Positions 24,078 through 32,844 of a stretch of DNA of 36,709 bases are shown here, piece after piece; position 1 is the first letter of the stretch; each line of letters opens with the position of its first letter. The notes under the pieces are model-generated. The model saw nothing but the letters and a program-made list of their open reading frames with translations. It did not search any database and was not told the origin of the DNA. Location of the stretch: positions 1 to 36,709 of the forward strand of contig JAJRXD010000160.1 in the NCBI GenBank assembly GCA_024276465.1, written 5' to 3'. The DNA is from Deltaproteobacteria bacterium (GTDB lineage Bacteria > Desulfobacterota > WTBG01 > CAIYCZ01 > CAIRTM01). The position numbers and the translations under genes were made by a program.

Positions 24078-24207
24078 TCTTCTTGCCTGCTGTAAAATCT
24101 TCTGAAAATTTATTTTACAAATATTAAAAAATTCGCTTAACAAGTTGTGATACCTGTTCGATTATAGTATATTAAAGATAAAGAATCAGGCTGCAGAAAA
24201 ACAGTTA

Positions 24208-24251
24208 CTCCAAAATGGAACAGTAGTAACACTATGATTCCAAACTGGAAC
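24208..24251 (+). promoter_or_regulatory. Two palindromic upstream sites (TTCCA-N3/4-TGGAA)
   Basis: CTCCAAAATGGAAC (24208-24221) and TTCCAAACTGGAAC (24238-24251) are near-identical inverted repeats, 30 bases apart and on the same face of the helix. They lie about 100-140 bases upstream of the candidate sigma-54 promoter at 24347. That is the usual place for dimers of a bacterial enhancer-binding protein. The regulator is not in the window. Confidence 0.5.
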
Positions 24252-24346
24252 AACAATATAAAAAGCAAAATAATCAGCGAAAACAGAAAAATCAATTGGT
24301 GCTGATATTGCTTATGGTTGTACGATAATATACAATTTAACTGTTA

Positions 24347-24364
24347 TTGGCATGGACACTGCTT
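24347..24364 (+). promoter_or_regulatory. Candidate sigma-54 (-24/-12) promoter
   Basis: TTGGCATGGACACTGCTT contains the invariant GG (24349-24350) and GC (24361-24362) with exactly ten bases between them. It agrees with TGGCACG-N4-TTGC at all but two positions. It lies about 138 bases before the ATG of the beta-helix gene. The leader carries a short repeat piece (CCATCCCGACAAGTCGGGAT, from 24379). Confidence 0.55.
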
Positions 24365-24499
24365 TACTTACTTTTTACCATCCCGACAAGTCGGGATAAA
24401 CTCCGGTCACGAGGGAAAAGCTTTTTCACTTTGAGCTTTGATTTACAGAAATTAATTCTAACAATTCAATTAAATCAATTATTAAAACGAGGTGCCAGA

Positions 24500-25918
24500 A
24501 TGAAAACAAACAACAAAAACAGTTTTTCAATTACAGCCCTCAAATATTTTTATATTTTTCTTTTTGTTTTACTCCTTCCGGGTTTGGCTTTTTCAGCAAA
24601 CCACTACATACGCAGTGGTGCTACAGGCAGCAATGACGGATCAGACTGGACAAATGCCTGGACAGAACTCCCAGCTACTCTTACAAGGGGTGATACATAT
24701 TATATTGCAGATGGAACATATGGATACTATGATTTTGATGATGCAGAAAGCGGTACTGATTATATCTATATTAGAAAGGCTACTACTGATAATCCAGATT
24801 GTACTTCAGTTACTGGTTGGAGTTCTACTTATGGAGATGATCAAGCTCATTTTAATGCAGACCAGCCTGATGTAAATGGAGCAACATTAAGATTTCAGAC
24901 TGGTTATTGGGTGTTTGATGGCGCAACAGGAAGTGGGAGCAATGAATCTTCCTACGGATTTAAAATATCACCATCAACTTACAGTGCACCGAGACGTTTA
25001 ATAGGAATACCTGCTTCAAACCAGTCATCTTTACAAATAGATCATGTTCAAATATCTCATACCGCTATGATACTTCCAGGTTCTTCGTATGATTATAGTC
25101 AAATTGGCTTATATTCGAATCCTATCATTAATGGTGTGCATGACATTACTGTAAGTCATAATTATTTTGCAAATGGCCAAAGCAACATATTGTTTAGAAA
25201 ATGGAAAAATTGTACAATTAAAAACAACTATTTTGCAAATAATTGGTCTAGCCCTTCAAATCATGGTCAACAAATTTCTCCAGGGAATGATTGTGATGAC
25301 ATTGTTTTGTGTAATAATATTTTTAAGGATTCTTTTACCTTTGTTGTTGGGTGTCATAAATACGATAGTGAACGATGGAAAATCTATAACAATATTATTA
25401 TTGGCGGTACTAACATGAAAGCTGTTTTTGCAAATGGGGAGTCAAGCTGGCCAGATGTAATTAAGGGATGGGAAGTACATCATAATACTTTAATTAATGT
25501 AAATTTATCTTCTGGATTTCTTTTTACTGGAACCTTAAGTGATCCTACGAATGATAGAAGTTTTGCATATAATAATTTATTTTATAATTGCACCAATCCA
25601 AGAATGACTAACCCAGGTTTTACACCTAATACTATAATTTATTCTAACAATGCTTATTTTGACTGTGCTGGAACATTTGATAATGACGAAGGTGGTACTG
25701 CTGATGTAAGTTCAGGTAATCCCTTTGTATCTCAATCTGATTATCATCTCGTGCACCCAACTTTAGCAGGAAAAAATGATCTCCTATCGACATTTGATAT
25801 TGATTTTGCTGGTTTACAAAGGGGTAAAGATGGTATTGTGGATAGAGGGGCCTATGAATTTCATAGTACCAATTCTCAACCATTCCCCCCAACTGGATTA
25901 AAAGTAATTACACAATAA
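24500..25918 (+). CDS. Secreted right-handed parallel beta-helix protein
   Basis: The 472-residue product begins with a signal peptide (ALKYFYIFLFVLLLPGLAFS, cut near residue 33). Then comes the opening HYIRSGATGSNDGSDWTNAW and TRGDTYYIADGTY, which is typical of pectate-lyase-like/right-handed beta-helix proteins. The coils show IxNNxFxN-type turns, for example TIKNNYFANNWS and LCNNIFKDS, and the C-terminus reads LQRGKDGIVDRGAYEF, the usual end cap. Such proteins bind or cleave polysaccharides; catalytic residues are not evident. The ATG at 24500 follows GAGGTG. The gene has its own candidate sigma-54 promoter, suggesting control separate from the operons around it. It is more AT-rich than genes left of 24 kb. 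Confidence 0.86.
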   Translation: MKTNNKNSFSITALKYFYIFLFVLLLPGLAFSANHYIRSGATGSNDGSDWTNAWTELPATLTRGDTYYIADGTYGYYDFDDAESGTDYIYIRKATTDNPDCTSVTGWSSTYGDDQAHFNADQPDVNGATLRFQTGYWVFDGATGSGSNESSYGFKISPSTYSAPRRLIGIPASNQSSLQIDHVQISHTAMILPGSSYDYSQIGLYSNPIINGVHDITVSHNYFANGQSNILFRKWKNCTIKNNYFANNWSSPSNHGQQISPGNDCDDIVLCNNIFKDSFTFVVGCHKYDSERWKIYNNIIIGGTNMKAVFANGESSWPDVIKGWEVHHNTLINVNLSSGFLFTGTLSDPTNDRSFAYNNLFYNCTNPRMTNPGFTPNTIIYSNNAYFDCAGTFDNDEGGTADVSSGNPFVSQSDYHLVHPTLAGKNDLLSTFDIDFAGLQRGKDGIVDRGAYEFHSTNSQPFPPTGLKVITQ

Positions 25919-25958
25919 TCTAAAGAGTTATTGCCGAACGGTGTATGTTTGGTGTTTA

Positions 25959-26795
25959 TTATATTTTTATTAAGTCTCTAACTTTTTTGGCATAATAAAA
26001 AATATAATCATTCTTGCAAAGATAGTTATCTCTCAGATCAGATAAATATCTTCGCATTAATATTTTGAGGAATTCTTTGTATCCATACAAATCTAATCCA
26101 CTTAGGTCCACATTGGCTTGTTTATTGTTTGATTTAAAAGATGGAGTTGAAAAACAATTAAGAATATTTCCTATACTGTCCCATTTTATTTTAACTCGAG
26201 TATTAAGTTCACCAACAAAATCAGTCAATTTTTTGTAGCCATTTTTAAAATAATCATGGTGTAATACAACAAATATAGGATTCGTAGTCACACCTGTTAT
26301 TATATCCTCTGGTGTATGCCTTACAAAAAAGGGAAAGTTTGAGGATCTATGTCCGTTTATAGGCATAGGTACAGTATTAACAGCAGCATAGTAATTATTC
26401 AATTGTAATGCATCCAACGCTTCATTAGAGAATATTCCTTGTGGAAAAACCATAACCCTGTCAAAAGAGATACCAGTAATTTTTTCATGTTCAATCATCC
26501 TTGCAGTTGCTAATTTAACCTTACTGTCTAAGTGTTCAATATCAGACACACCGAATTCACCTTTTGTGTGATCACATCCATGAACGCATAAACTAAACCT
26601 ATCTGGTCTTTCTCTAAATAAGGCAGCAATCTTTTTATCAGTTCGCTTATAATTCCACGGTATAAAAGCGATGGTAGTAAAGAAATTATGTTTATCCATT
26701 AAATCAAGCAATATTTGATAATTTAAAAAACCATAATTTTCTTTTAGGAGTGGGTCGTCAATAATAATGTTTGCGTAATGGAGTTTGTTTTGCAT
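25959..26795 (-). CDS. NodB-like polysaccharide deacetylase superfamily protein
   Basis: The 278-residue protein starts ANIIIDDPLLKENYGFLNYQ, with the paired Asp of the metal site. It continues FFTTIAFIPWNYKRTD, FSLCVHGCDHTKGEFG (metal His in HGCDHT), MVFPQGIFSNEAL and IFVVLHHDYFKNG. This is a divergent NodB-fold (CE4-like) protein with metal ligands retained. Hydrolysis of N-acetyl groups on a sugar is possible, but the substrate is unknown. The ATG at 26795 leaves seven bases after the acyltransferase stop; a longer start at 26858 would overlap that gene. It is the last gene of a minus-strand operon and is convergent with the beta-helix gene. Confidence 0.8.
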   Translation of the reverse strand: MQNKLHYANIIIDDPLLKENYGFLNYQILLDLMDKHNFFTTIAFIPWNYKRTDKKIAALFRERPDRFSLCVHGCDHTKGEFGVSDIEHLDSKVKLATARMIEHEKITGISFDRVMVFPQGIFSNEALDALQLNNYYAAVNTVPMPINGHRSSNFPFFVRHTPEDIITGVTTNPIFVVLHHDYFKNGYKKLTDFVGELNTRVKIKWDSIGNILNCFSTPSFKSNNKQANVDLSGLDLYGYKEFLKILMRRYLSDLRDNYLCKNDYIFYYAKKVRDLIKI

Positions 26796-26802
26796 CTTTA
26801 TC

Positions 26803-27375
26803 TTATTTCTTCTTGATTGGAACAAGACCTTTTTTGAAATCTTCAAAACTTGTACCATCTAAAGTCATAGGCACTGTAACATTAGCAATTGGTTTTGCTG
26901 GTGAACCACCAACTAGTGTAAAAGGTGGTACATTTTTAGTAACTACCGAACCAGCAGCAACAACTGAACCTTCTTCAATTGTCAATGTTTGATTTGGTGA
27001 TGCTATTATGATTGCACCAGTACCTACCCAGGCCTTTTGCTTAAGGATTATTTTACCTGTACCGCGAAAATGTGCAATAAGTGTGCATCTTGGAGCAAGT
27101 TCAGCCTCTTCATACATTTCAATGACTTCTGGATGACTGTTTTCAATGTAAACTTCATCACCGATAAAAACCTTTCCGTGTATTTTTACACCCCGTAGCC
27201 TATGCAGAAATGGACGTATATTAGTCGCACCAGGAATGAAACGAGCTAGTAAATGTAAAATTCTATTAAAGGCACCCCTAAAGAAATGTTTTACCATTTT
27301 TTTTATAATCCGAAGTTTGATTAATTGTTGAGTAAAGACGGGCAGGAATTTACATTGTCGCTCATCACTCATCAT
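26803..27375 (-). CDS. Hexapeptide-repeat acyltransferase
   Basis: The 190-residue protein has left-handed beta-helix repeats from about residue 65: VKIHGKVFIGDEVYIEN, then RCTLIAHFRGTGKIILKQ, AWVGTGAIIIASPNQTLTIE, GSVVAAGSVVTKNVPPFTLV and GGSPAKPIANV. It resembles sugar O-acetyltransferases of the LbH superfamily (WcaF/maltose-acetyltransferase type). It probably acetylates a repeat-unit sugar. The start is uncertain: two ATG codons at 27375/27372 lack a clear ribosome-binding site, and MVKHFFRG at 27297 is an alternative. It lies 27 bases after the alpha/alpha-toroid gene. Confidence 0.85.
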   Translation of the reverse strand: MMSDERQCKFLPVFTQQLIKLRIIKKMVKHFFRGAFNRILHLLARFIPGATNIRPFLHRLRGVKIHGKVFIGDEVYIENSHPEVIEMYEEAELAPRCTLIAHFRGTGKIILKQKAWVGTGAIIIASPNQTLTIEEGSVVAAGSVVTKNVPPFTLVGGSPAKPIANVTVPMTLDGTSFEDFKKGLVPIKKK

Positions 27376-27402
27376 TGTGTTTTGTTAATTTTCAATCTAT
27401 TT

Positions 27403-28584
27403 TTATGTTTTTAAATGTTGCATATTAATTTTTAATAATATAGCTGTCAAAGCCTTGTACATTGTAGCTTGCGCCCAGTGAAGCATAGGTGTTTTAGATT
27501 TCACTCCTAAAAAATATTGACGGTAATAAAAAAAACCTTTTTTGTCCTGCATATTTTTAATTGTCCATTGTGCAACCTTAAGAGCTTGCGGCAGCAATTT
27601 TTCATCAAATTCAGTAAAGTTTGAAAGTGTTTCAATGGATTGGGATGCACACTGACTGTCAACTGGGAATGTCCGGTTATGGTAATATTTTGGCTTACCA
27701 GATGGTTCGAAAAAGATACTTTTATAGTATGTAAGTCCACGTTCCATGTTTTCTTTGTATGTAGTGTCATAGGTGCTTTCGATGTAACATTTTAGGCTGT
27801 CTAGGTTATATCCTGTGTGGAAATTATCAATCCAGTGATGCATAGGATGTTCGCCATAGTACCATGCACCATCTGGAAGCTGTCGTGTGCAACTGTACCT
27901 CATAGCTTCACGAGCAACATCCAGATATGATGGGTTTTTAGTTAATTTTGCAGTTCTGGCAAGCATTGCCGAACCGAGCATGTTTGAATTGTGGATTGAC
28001 ACCTGACTTTCTGCTATGTAACTCAAACATGAGCCAGAGTCAGTTTGTTCCCGTGGCACATCGAGAATCCATCTGCAAATGCTCTGAGCTATAGCAAGAT
28101 ATTTTTGATCTTGAAGTAATTCATAAGCATCAAGGAATGCCTGGCCAATTAGACTAGTCCAGACAATGATGGGGGTGTGTTTTGGCAGTTTGCTAGCACG
28201 ACTAGAAAAGTCAAAATGATTACCCCAGCTGTGATTTGCATAACCGGGTGCTTTGTTCTTAGATAGCCAATCAAGACATTCTACAGCTTTTTTTTTGTAT
28301 GTTTGATCTCCAGTAATTTTTAGCATGGTTAGATACCCTCCTGCCATGTAACCACGTCCTTTTGTGGATTCCTTAGGTTTTATACCGAGAATAGGCCGGA
28401 GGTTAATTGGAGATTGGCGTACCATCTGTTGTAATATACGCTCAAGTAATAGATTGTCGCATGTTAATGGTTTTAAGAATGATGACAAACCATCAAAAGG
28501 TTCATAACCTTTGTAGTCATGACTCTCAACCCATTTCTCTACCTTCTTCAAGCTGGTTTCAATCTTTTCTTTCATCTCCATCAT
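27403..28584 (-). CDS. Alpha/alpha-toroid protein of polysaccharide loci
   Basis: The 393-residue protein is almost entirely helical, with repeating pairs such as GRGYMAGGYLTMLKITGD, KKAVECLDWLSKNKAPGYAN, YLAIAQSICRWIL and NPSYLDVAREAMRYS. It also has aromatic and acidic clusters (DGAWYYGEHPMHHWIDNFHT) lining the expected cavity. This is the six-hairpin/alpha-alpha-toroid fold shared by polysaccharide lyases, GH88-type hydrolases and C5-epimerase domains. Relatives in databases sometimes carry the name delta-aminolevulinic acid dehydratase, which nothing here supports. It could modify or trim the glycan, but no catalytic residue can be assigned with confidence. GAGGTG lies six bases before the ATG. 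Confidence 0.7.
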   Translation of the reverse strand: MMEMKEKIETSLKKVEKWVESHDYKGYEPFDGLSSFLKPLTCDNLLLERILQQMVRQSPINLRPILGIKPKESTKGRGYMAGGYLTMLKITGDQTYKKKAVECLDWLSKNKAPGYANHSWGNHFDFSSRASKLPKHTPIIVWTSLIGQAFLDAYELLQDQKYLAIAQSICRWILDVPREQTDSGSCLSYIAESQVSIHNSNMLGSAMLARTAKLTKNPSYLDVAREAMRYSCTRQLPDGAWYYGEHPMHHWIDNFHTGYNLDSLKCYIESTYDTTYKENMERGLTYYKSIFFEPSGKPKYYHNRTFPVDSQCASQSIETLSNFTEFDEKLLPQALKVAQWTIKNMQDKKGFFYYRQYFLGVKSKTPMLHWAQATMYKALTAILLKINMQHLKT

Positions 28585-28988
28585 CTGTTACACCTCGTAT
28601 CTATCTTCTTCTTCGCTCGATGCATAAAGAACTCTGCGTATTATTATTTTTTACATTCAGTTTAGATTAGCAGAATTCAAAAAGAAAAGGCATTGTGTTG
28701 ATATTGTTCCAACATCACTCAGGAATAAATGTTTTTATTTACAATCTATCGCAATAGGAAGTGAAAAAGGATAATCTTTTTTATATGTACACTGCGTTTT
28801 TGTTGTGTAATTAAAAAATTAAATATTTCTTACGTGTCTGTTTATATTAGTTTTTTGTTAATTGTAGTACCATAAACATTACCCTTTTAGGGTCACGTTA
28901 AATTTTGATCTTTTGTCGCTTTGAACGAAGATGCTAAGAGCTTATTTTTTTTAGAGACAAAAAAATCCTTTATCGCTATGCATTCAGT
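28585..28988. other. AT-rich intergenic region without dispersed repeats
   Basis: These 404 bases separate two minus-strand genes and are unusual here in lacking CACGAAG or other repeat families. They probably hold the promoter of the 28584-25959 operon. I see no convincing -35/-10 pair, sigma-54 site or terminator. A TTGGAACAATAT stretch on the minus strand near 28710 resembles half of the palindromic sites at 24208-24251. Confidence 0.4.
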
Positions 28989-29882
28989 TCACCTTTGGTG
29001 TAAGTAATGTTTTTTTAATTCTAAAAAAAACTTTTTCAAACGGGTCATTTGTTCTTCGCGATGAAATGCCATCAATTCTTTTGAAACTGGTCGTTCAATT
29101 TGGGATAGCATTGCCCACAAATAACCAAATAAAAGAAGAAAGCCCCCGAGAACATACGGCTTTTCCCCCATTTTGTAAACAGTCCTAAAAATCTGCCAAA
29201 GAGGATGACCGCCTAAAAAGTAGTCCTTTTTACCATGATTAAACCAAGACAGCAATTTACTGTTTTTACTGGTACCGATTGACCGATGATGATGACACTC
29301 TTTTTCTGTAAAAGTGCGTGTTTGCCAACCTTTCATTCGTGCGGTTGTAACTGCTGACCAATCAATGCCGCCTCCCTTAATAGGTCTGTATCCCCCAATT
29401 TTATCAAAGCACTCACGTCTGAAAGCTTGGCATGCGCCTGATACATGCTCAATATTAGTATACCTGTAATCATAATGAGATTCTTCCTCCATAAATGGTG
29501 TGCCGGCTACACCAAGGGATTGATTCTCTTCGAATTTTTCTAAAAGGAAAGCAAAATAGTCCTTTTCAAATGTAATATCAGCATCCAGATTGACTATGAC
29601 GTCGTATTCTATAGCAGACATTTTTTCATAGCCTTCATTAAATGCATATACCTTTGATCCAAAGTTTCGAGATGTGTCCGCCTCTCTTCTCAGTAGATAG
29701 ATAAATTTATATTTTTCAGCATACTTTTTTACAATTTCATCAGTACGGTCAGTTGAACCGTCACTTACTATCACCCATTTTTCAGGAAGTACAGTCTGTG
29801 AAATAACAGATTGGATTGTTTTTTCAATATAAGACTCTTCATTCCTTGCAGGTGTTATTAATACATATTTTTTATAACTCAT
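28989..29882 (-). CDS. Glycosyltransferase family 2, paralogue of 17410-18291
   Basis: The 297-residue protein has the GT2 domain: YVLITPARNEESYIEKTI, IVSDGSTDRTDEIVKK with the nucleotide-binding Asp, and VNLDADITFEKDYF as the DxD-type metal site near residue 97. A C-terminal hydrophobic segment (YVLGGFLLLFGYLWAML) probably contacts the membrane. It aligns along its length with the GT2 at 17410, most strongly in the first 60 residues and the EQMTRLK tail, but its codons are more AT-rich. The two may add the same kind of residue to different acceptors or come from two alternative polymer loci. No good Shine-Dalgarno is seen before the ATG. It lies 39 bases after the deacetylase gene. Confidence 0.92.
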   Translation of the reverse strand: MSYKKYVLITPARNEESYIEKTIQSVISQTVLPEKWVIVSDGSTDRTDEIVKKYAEKYKFIYLLRREADTSRNFGSKVYAFNEGYEKMSAIEYDVIVNLDADITFEKDYFAFLLEKFEENQSLGVAGTPFMEEESHYDYRYTNIEHVSGACQAFRRECFDKIGGYRPIKGGGIDWSAVTTARMKGWQTRTFTEKECHHHRSIGTSKNSKLLSWFNHGKKDYFLGGHPLWQIFRTVYKMGEKPYVLGGFLLLFGYLWAMLSQIERPVSKELMAFHREEQMTRLKKFFLELKKHYLHQR

Positions 29883-29921
29883 TTATCAGGTATACTATCA
29901 ATGTTAAATTATTTTATAAAG

Positions 29922-30623
29922 TTATTGATTATTTGCGATAGCATTTACCATACTATCAAGATGCAATTGTTCCTTATCGAAAACAGGTAAAATCAACTTA
30001 AGGGTTTCCACTGTAATATCGGCAGAATTATTAGAATTCGTACGCCCATCATGCAACAAAATAATAGAACCTTGAGGAGACTGAGTAAATATTTCATTAG
30101 CGATTTGTTTTGGAGACTTGTTTTTATAATCTTTAGGATCTATGTCCCAATATGCAAATTTCTTTCCGGAAAAAACAACATATAATAGAGTGAGAAGATT
30201 AATTTTTCCAAAGGGTGGACGAAAATGTAAAACTTGGTCATGGATATTCAAGTTTTTTAATGTTTTATGGCTTTTTATCAAATCAATAGCATATTTCCAC
30301 GGTGAACTTTTCCATGGATGAAGATGTTGATAGCCATGCTCTCCTATTTCATGCCCATCTTTCAATATTCTGTTAACTATTTCAGGATGTTTCTCAATAT
30401 GGCTACCCAAGACAAAAAAAGTAGCTTTTGAATTATAGGCTTTAAGCAAACTAAGAATTTTTAACGTGGATTGGGAACTTGGGCCATCATCAAATGTCAA
30501 ACAAACATAGCCCTTTCTGACATATTTTCTTTTTAGGAATTTTCTAATTACAATATTTGCAATTACTGGAAGTATAATATACATTATTAAAAAAATTATT
30601 ATAACATTCAGTAAAAGCATCAT
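29922..30623 (-). CDS. Polysaccharide deacetylase (NodB/CE4 family), membrane-anchored
   Basis: The 233-residue protein starts with a hydrophobic anchor (LLLNVIIIFLIMYIILPVI), then shows all five CE4 motifs. These are LTFDDGPS (catalytic and metal Asp), HEIGEHGYQHLHPW (metal His pair), HFRPPFGKIN, YWDIDPKDY and SIILLHDG. It should remove N-acetyl groups from an amino sugar outside the cytoplasm. The ATG pair at 30623/30620 starts right after the stop of the GT4 gene (one-base gap), and AAAGAAG within that gene may serve as ribosome-binding site. It is one of three NodB-fold proteins in the window and the one with the most canonical active site. Confidence 0.93.
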   Translation of the reverse strand: MMLLLNVIIIFLIMYIILPVIANIVIRKFLKRKYVRKGYVCLTFDDGPSSQSTLKILSLLKAYNSKATFFVLGSHIEKHPEIVNRILKDGHEIGEHGYQHLHPWKSSPWKYAIDLIKSHKTLKNLNIHDQVLHFRPPFGKINLLTLLYVVFSGKKFAYWDIDPKDYKNKSPKQIANEIFTQSPQGSIILLHDGRTNSNNSADITVETLKLILPVFDKEQLHLDSMVNAIANNQ

Positions 30624-30624
30624 T

Positions 30625-31800
30625 TTAGTAAATGCTTCTTTCTACAATTCGCAACAACTTTTTTTTGTCTTTTGGCCAGCTATAGCTCTCAAAGGCCCTT
30701 TTGTAAGCTTTATCAGCCATTTTCAATGCCTCATCATAATGATCAGCAAAATAAACTATTTTGTTGAAAAGTTCCTTAACATTATCCGGATTAAAATAAA
30801 TCATCTGTTCATCATCAAAATAAAATCTGGTTGAATCCAAATCAGATGTAATTACCGGTATTTTCAGGGAAACATATTCAAACATTTTAACAGAAAGAGT
30901 TTTTTTATTAGAAAGGTTGTTGTATAAAGGTATAATTCCAAAAAAAGAGTCCCCAATTATGCCTGGCAGGTCTTGCACAGGATAAAACCTGTTATCAAAT
31001 TTTACAAAATTCTCTAAGGATTTTTCTTTAATTTTTTGCTGAAATGTTTCAGCATACTCACCTATACCTATGATTGAAAAGAAAATATCATTAATATTTT
31101 TACCCTGAAACAATTCAGCTGCCTCTATTATTGAGTCCATCCCCAACCTTTTTGAGATAGTTCCATGATAAACTATTTTCTTTTCTTTTACTGGCAGTCT
31201 TTTCGAGGGATTGAAAATTTTGTCATCAGCGACATTCAAAACAACCTGAACATTTTTATTGATTCTGCCTTCTAAAATATTTTTATAAACATGATGTACT
31301 GTAATAACAGTATCAGCAAAGTTTGCACAAAATTTTTCAACCTGCAATAATAATTTGTAAAACAGTGAATTTTCACTGCTCTTAAATTTCAGAATAAACA
31401 GTTCAGGAAAAAGATCATGTATATCAAGAATTAATTTTGCACCTTTAAGTTTCTGAATAACCGCAGTTAAAATCACAAAATCAGGCATTGTATGAAAGTA
31501 CACAACATTATAATTGTGTTTAAAATCCAATTTGTTCAGTTTGAAAAATGCCTTTATGCAAAATAAAAAATAACTTATTAAATACCCCATCTTTCTGGCA
31601 GCTCTGAATCTTCCTAACTTGAGTGGATGAAAAGTAATTTTGGAGTAATCAGGTTGAATGTTTTGTGGCTCTTCAAGGGTTATAACATCAACAGGGTATT
31701 GTTGAGCAATTGCCTCAGCCTCTCTTTTAACCCGAGGGTCAGTACTGTAATGAGTATATGCTATCATGCATATTCGTATAGCAGGTGATTTTGCTTCCAT
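30625..31800 (-). CDS. Glycosyltransferase family 4 (GT-B fold)
   Basis: The 391-residue protein starts RICMIAYTHYSTDPRVKREA, sharing the TDPRVxRE signature with the GT4 at 8617-9795. It then has LDIHDLFPELFI near 130, the donor-domain start IVYHGTISKRLGMDSII near 210, and SVKMFEYVSLKIPVITSDLD near 325 as the nucleotide-sugar motif. It should transfer one sugar to the growing lipid-linked unit. The ATG at 31800 gives the family's usual N-terminus; a longer start at 31845 would overlap the upstream GT2. It sits 11 bases after that GT2 and one base before the deacetylase, in one operon. Confidence 0.92.
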   Translation of the reverse strand: MEAKSPAIRICMIAYTHYSTDPRVKREAEAIAQQYPVDVITLEEPQNIQPDYSKITFHPLKLGRFRAARKMGYLISYFLFCIKAFFKLNKLDFKHNYNVVYFHTMPDFVILTAVIQKLKGAKLILDIHDLFPELFILKFKSSENSLFYKLLLQVEKFCANFADTVITVHHVYKNILEGRINKNVQVVLNVADDKIFNPSKRLPVKEKKIVYHGTISKRLGMDSIIEAAELFQGKNINDIFFSIIGIGEYAETFQQKIKEKSLENFVKFDNRFYPVQDLPGIIGDSFFGIIPLYNNLSNKKTLSVKMFEYVSLKIPVITSDLDSTRFYFDDEQMIYFNPDNVKELFNKIVYFADHYDEALKMADKAYKRAFESYSWPKDKKKLLRIVERSIY

Positions 31801-31811
31801 TAGTTTAGTTT

Positions 31812-32750
31812 CTATAACACAATAAACGAATCCGTGATTAACCATTTTGCACAGGAGAAACCGCGCTTTATTTTATATGATGCAGTTTTCCTGCCAGATG
31901 GATTTAAAATGTATACTGCAGATTCTGATATAATTCTTACAAGTTGATGTATTAACATAATTAATTTAACAATAAAACAATTTATTTTGCTCGAATGTTT
32001 TTCCCAGTACTGCAGTTTTGCCCTGCAGAGCCTGACATAATACTTAACAGGATCGTCAGTAGAACTGCCACCTGTAAAATGCGTGATCCGGGCTTCAGGG
32101 AAAAATATGGTTTTCCAGCCCCTGTCTTTGAAGCGTCTGCACCAGTCAACATCCTCAGAATAAAAGAAAAACCGCTCATCAAGCAACCCCACATCATTGA
32201 CAGCTTTTCTGTGAGTGAGCCAGAATGCCCCTGTCAGTACATCAACTTCCTGTGTTGTGTCATAACCAAACCATGTCATCTCTTCACCTGCAAAAGCCCT
32301 TTTCCCCGGGAAAATTCTGTGCAGCATTACAGCAGAACAGAAATGTGCCCGGATTGAAGGAAACTGTTTGCATGATCTCTGAACACTGCCATCAGGCAGA
32401 TAAATTTTAGGGCCCATAAGTCCGATTTCAGGGTGTTCTTTCAGATATGCTGCCATTTTATCTATGCAGCCATCTTTTATTTCAACATCAGAATTAACAA
32501 GGCAGAGATATTCTCCCCTGGCTCTTGTTATGCCGATATTATTGGCTTTTGCAAAACCAAGGTTTTCTCTGTTCTGTATCAGGACAATGTCAGGAAACTG
32601 TGCCTTCAATGCTTCCTGTGAGCCGTCAGTTGATGCATTATCAACCACAATAATTTCCAATGTCTGCTCACGGGTGTGTTCTTTTAAAGATCGCACACAG
32701 GCAAGAAGCAGGTCTTTTGTATTCCAGTTAACTATGATTACAGAAATCAT
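31812..32750 (-). CDS. Glycosyltransferase family 2, WbbL/rhamnosyltransferase-like
   Basis: The 312-residue protein has VIIVNWNTKDLLLACVRSL, IIVVDNASTDGSQEAL, QNRENLGFAKANNIGI and the DxD-type LVNSDVEI. Downstream are LTGAFWLTHRKAVNDVGLLD and ERFFFYSEDVDWCRRFKDRG with the ED catalytic-base motif. This set is characteristic of WbbL-type transferases, many of which use dTDP-L-rhamnose, in agreement with rmlA and rmlC in the window. The last 60 residues are basic and hydrophobic. It is the first gene of the 32750-25959 operon and less AT-rich than the genes that follow. Directly upstream (32751-32997) only repeats are found. Confidence 0.92.
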   Translation of the reverse strand: MISVIIVNWNTKDLLLACVRSLKEHTREQTLEIIVVDNASTDGSQEALKAQFPDIVLIQNRENLGFAKANNIGITRARGEYLCLVNSDVEIKDGCIDKMAAYLKEHPEIGLMGPKIYLPDGSVQRSCKQFPSIRAHFCSAVMLHRIFPGKRAFAGEEMTWFGYDTTQEVDVLTGAFWLTHRKAVNDVGLLDERFFFYSEDVDWCRRFKDRGWKTIFFPEARITHFTGGSSTDDPVKYYVRLCRAKLQYWEKHSSKINCFIVKLIMLIHQLVRIISESAVYILNPSGRKTASYKIKRGFSCAKWLITDSFIVL

Positions 32751-32844
32751 GTTATTTACCGCAAAGTCTCAAAGAAAAAAAGCTTTTATTAACCGATGTT
32801 CTCATGATGCTAAGGTACTACAATGAAAACATGAAAAAAACATA

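Noticed and set aside
23757-24143. 128-codon minus-strand open frame
   Set aside because: It runs through the 91-bp repeat, a CCTGTCCCGA palindrome and CACGAAG arrays; the open frame comes from repeat composition.
27403-28584. Name delta-aminolevulinic acid dehydratase given to relatives of this gene
   Set aside because: The all-helical toroid pattern and the polysaccharide context do not fit HemB, and no HemB active-site lysine region or metal motif is visible.
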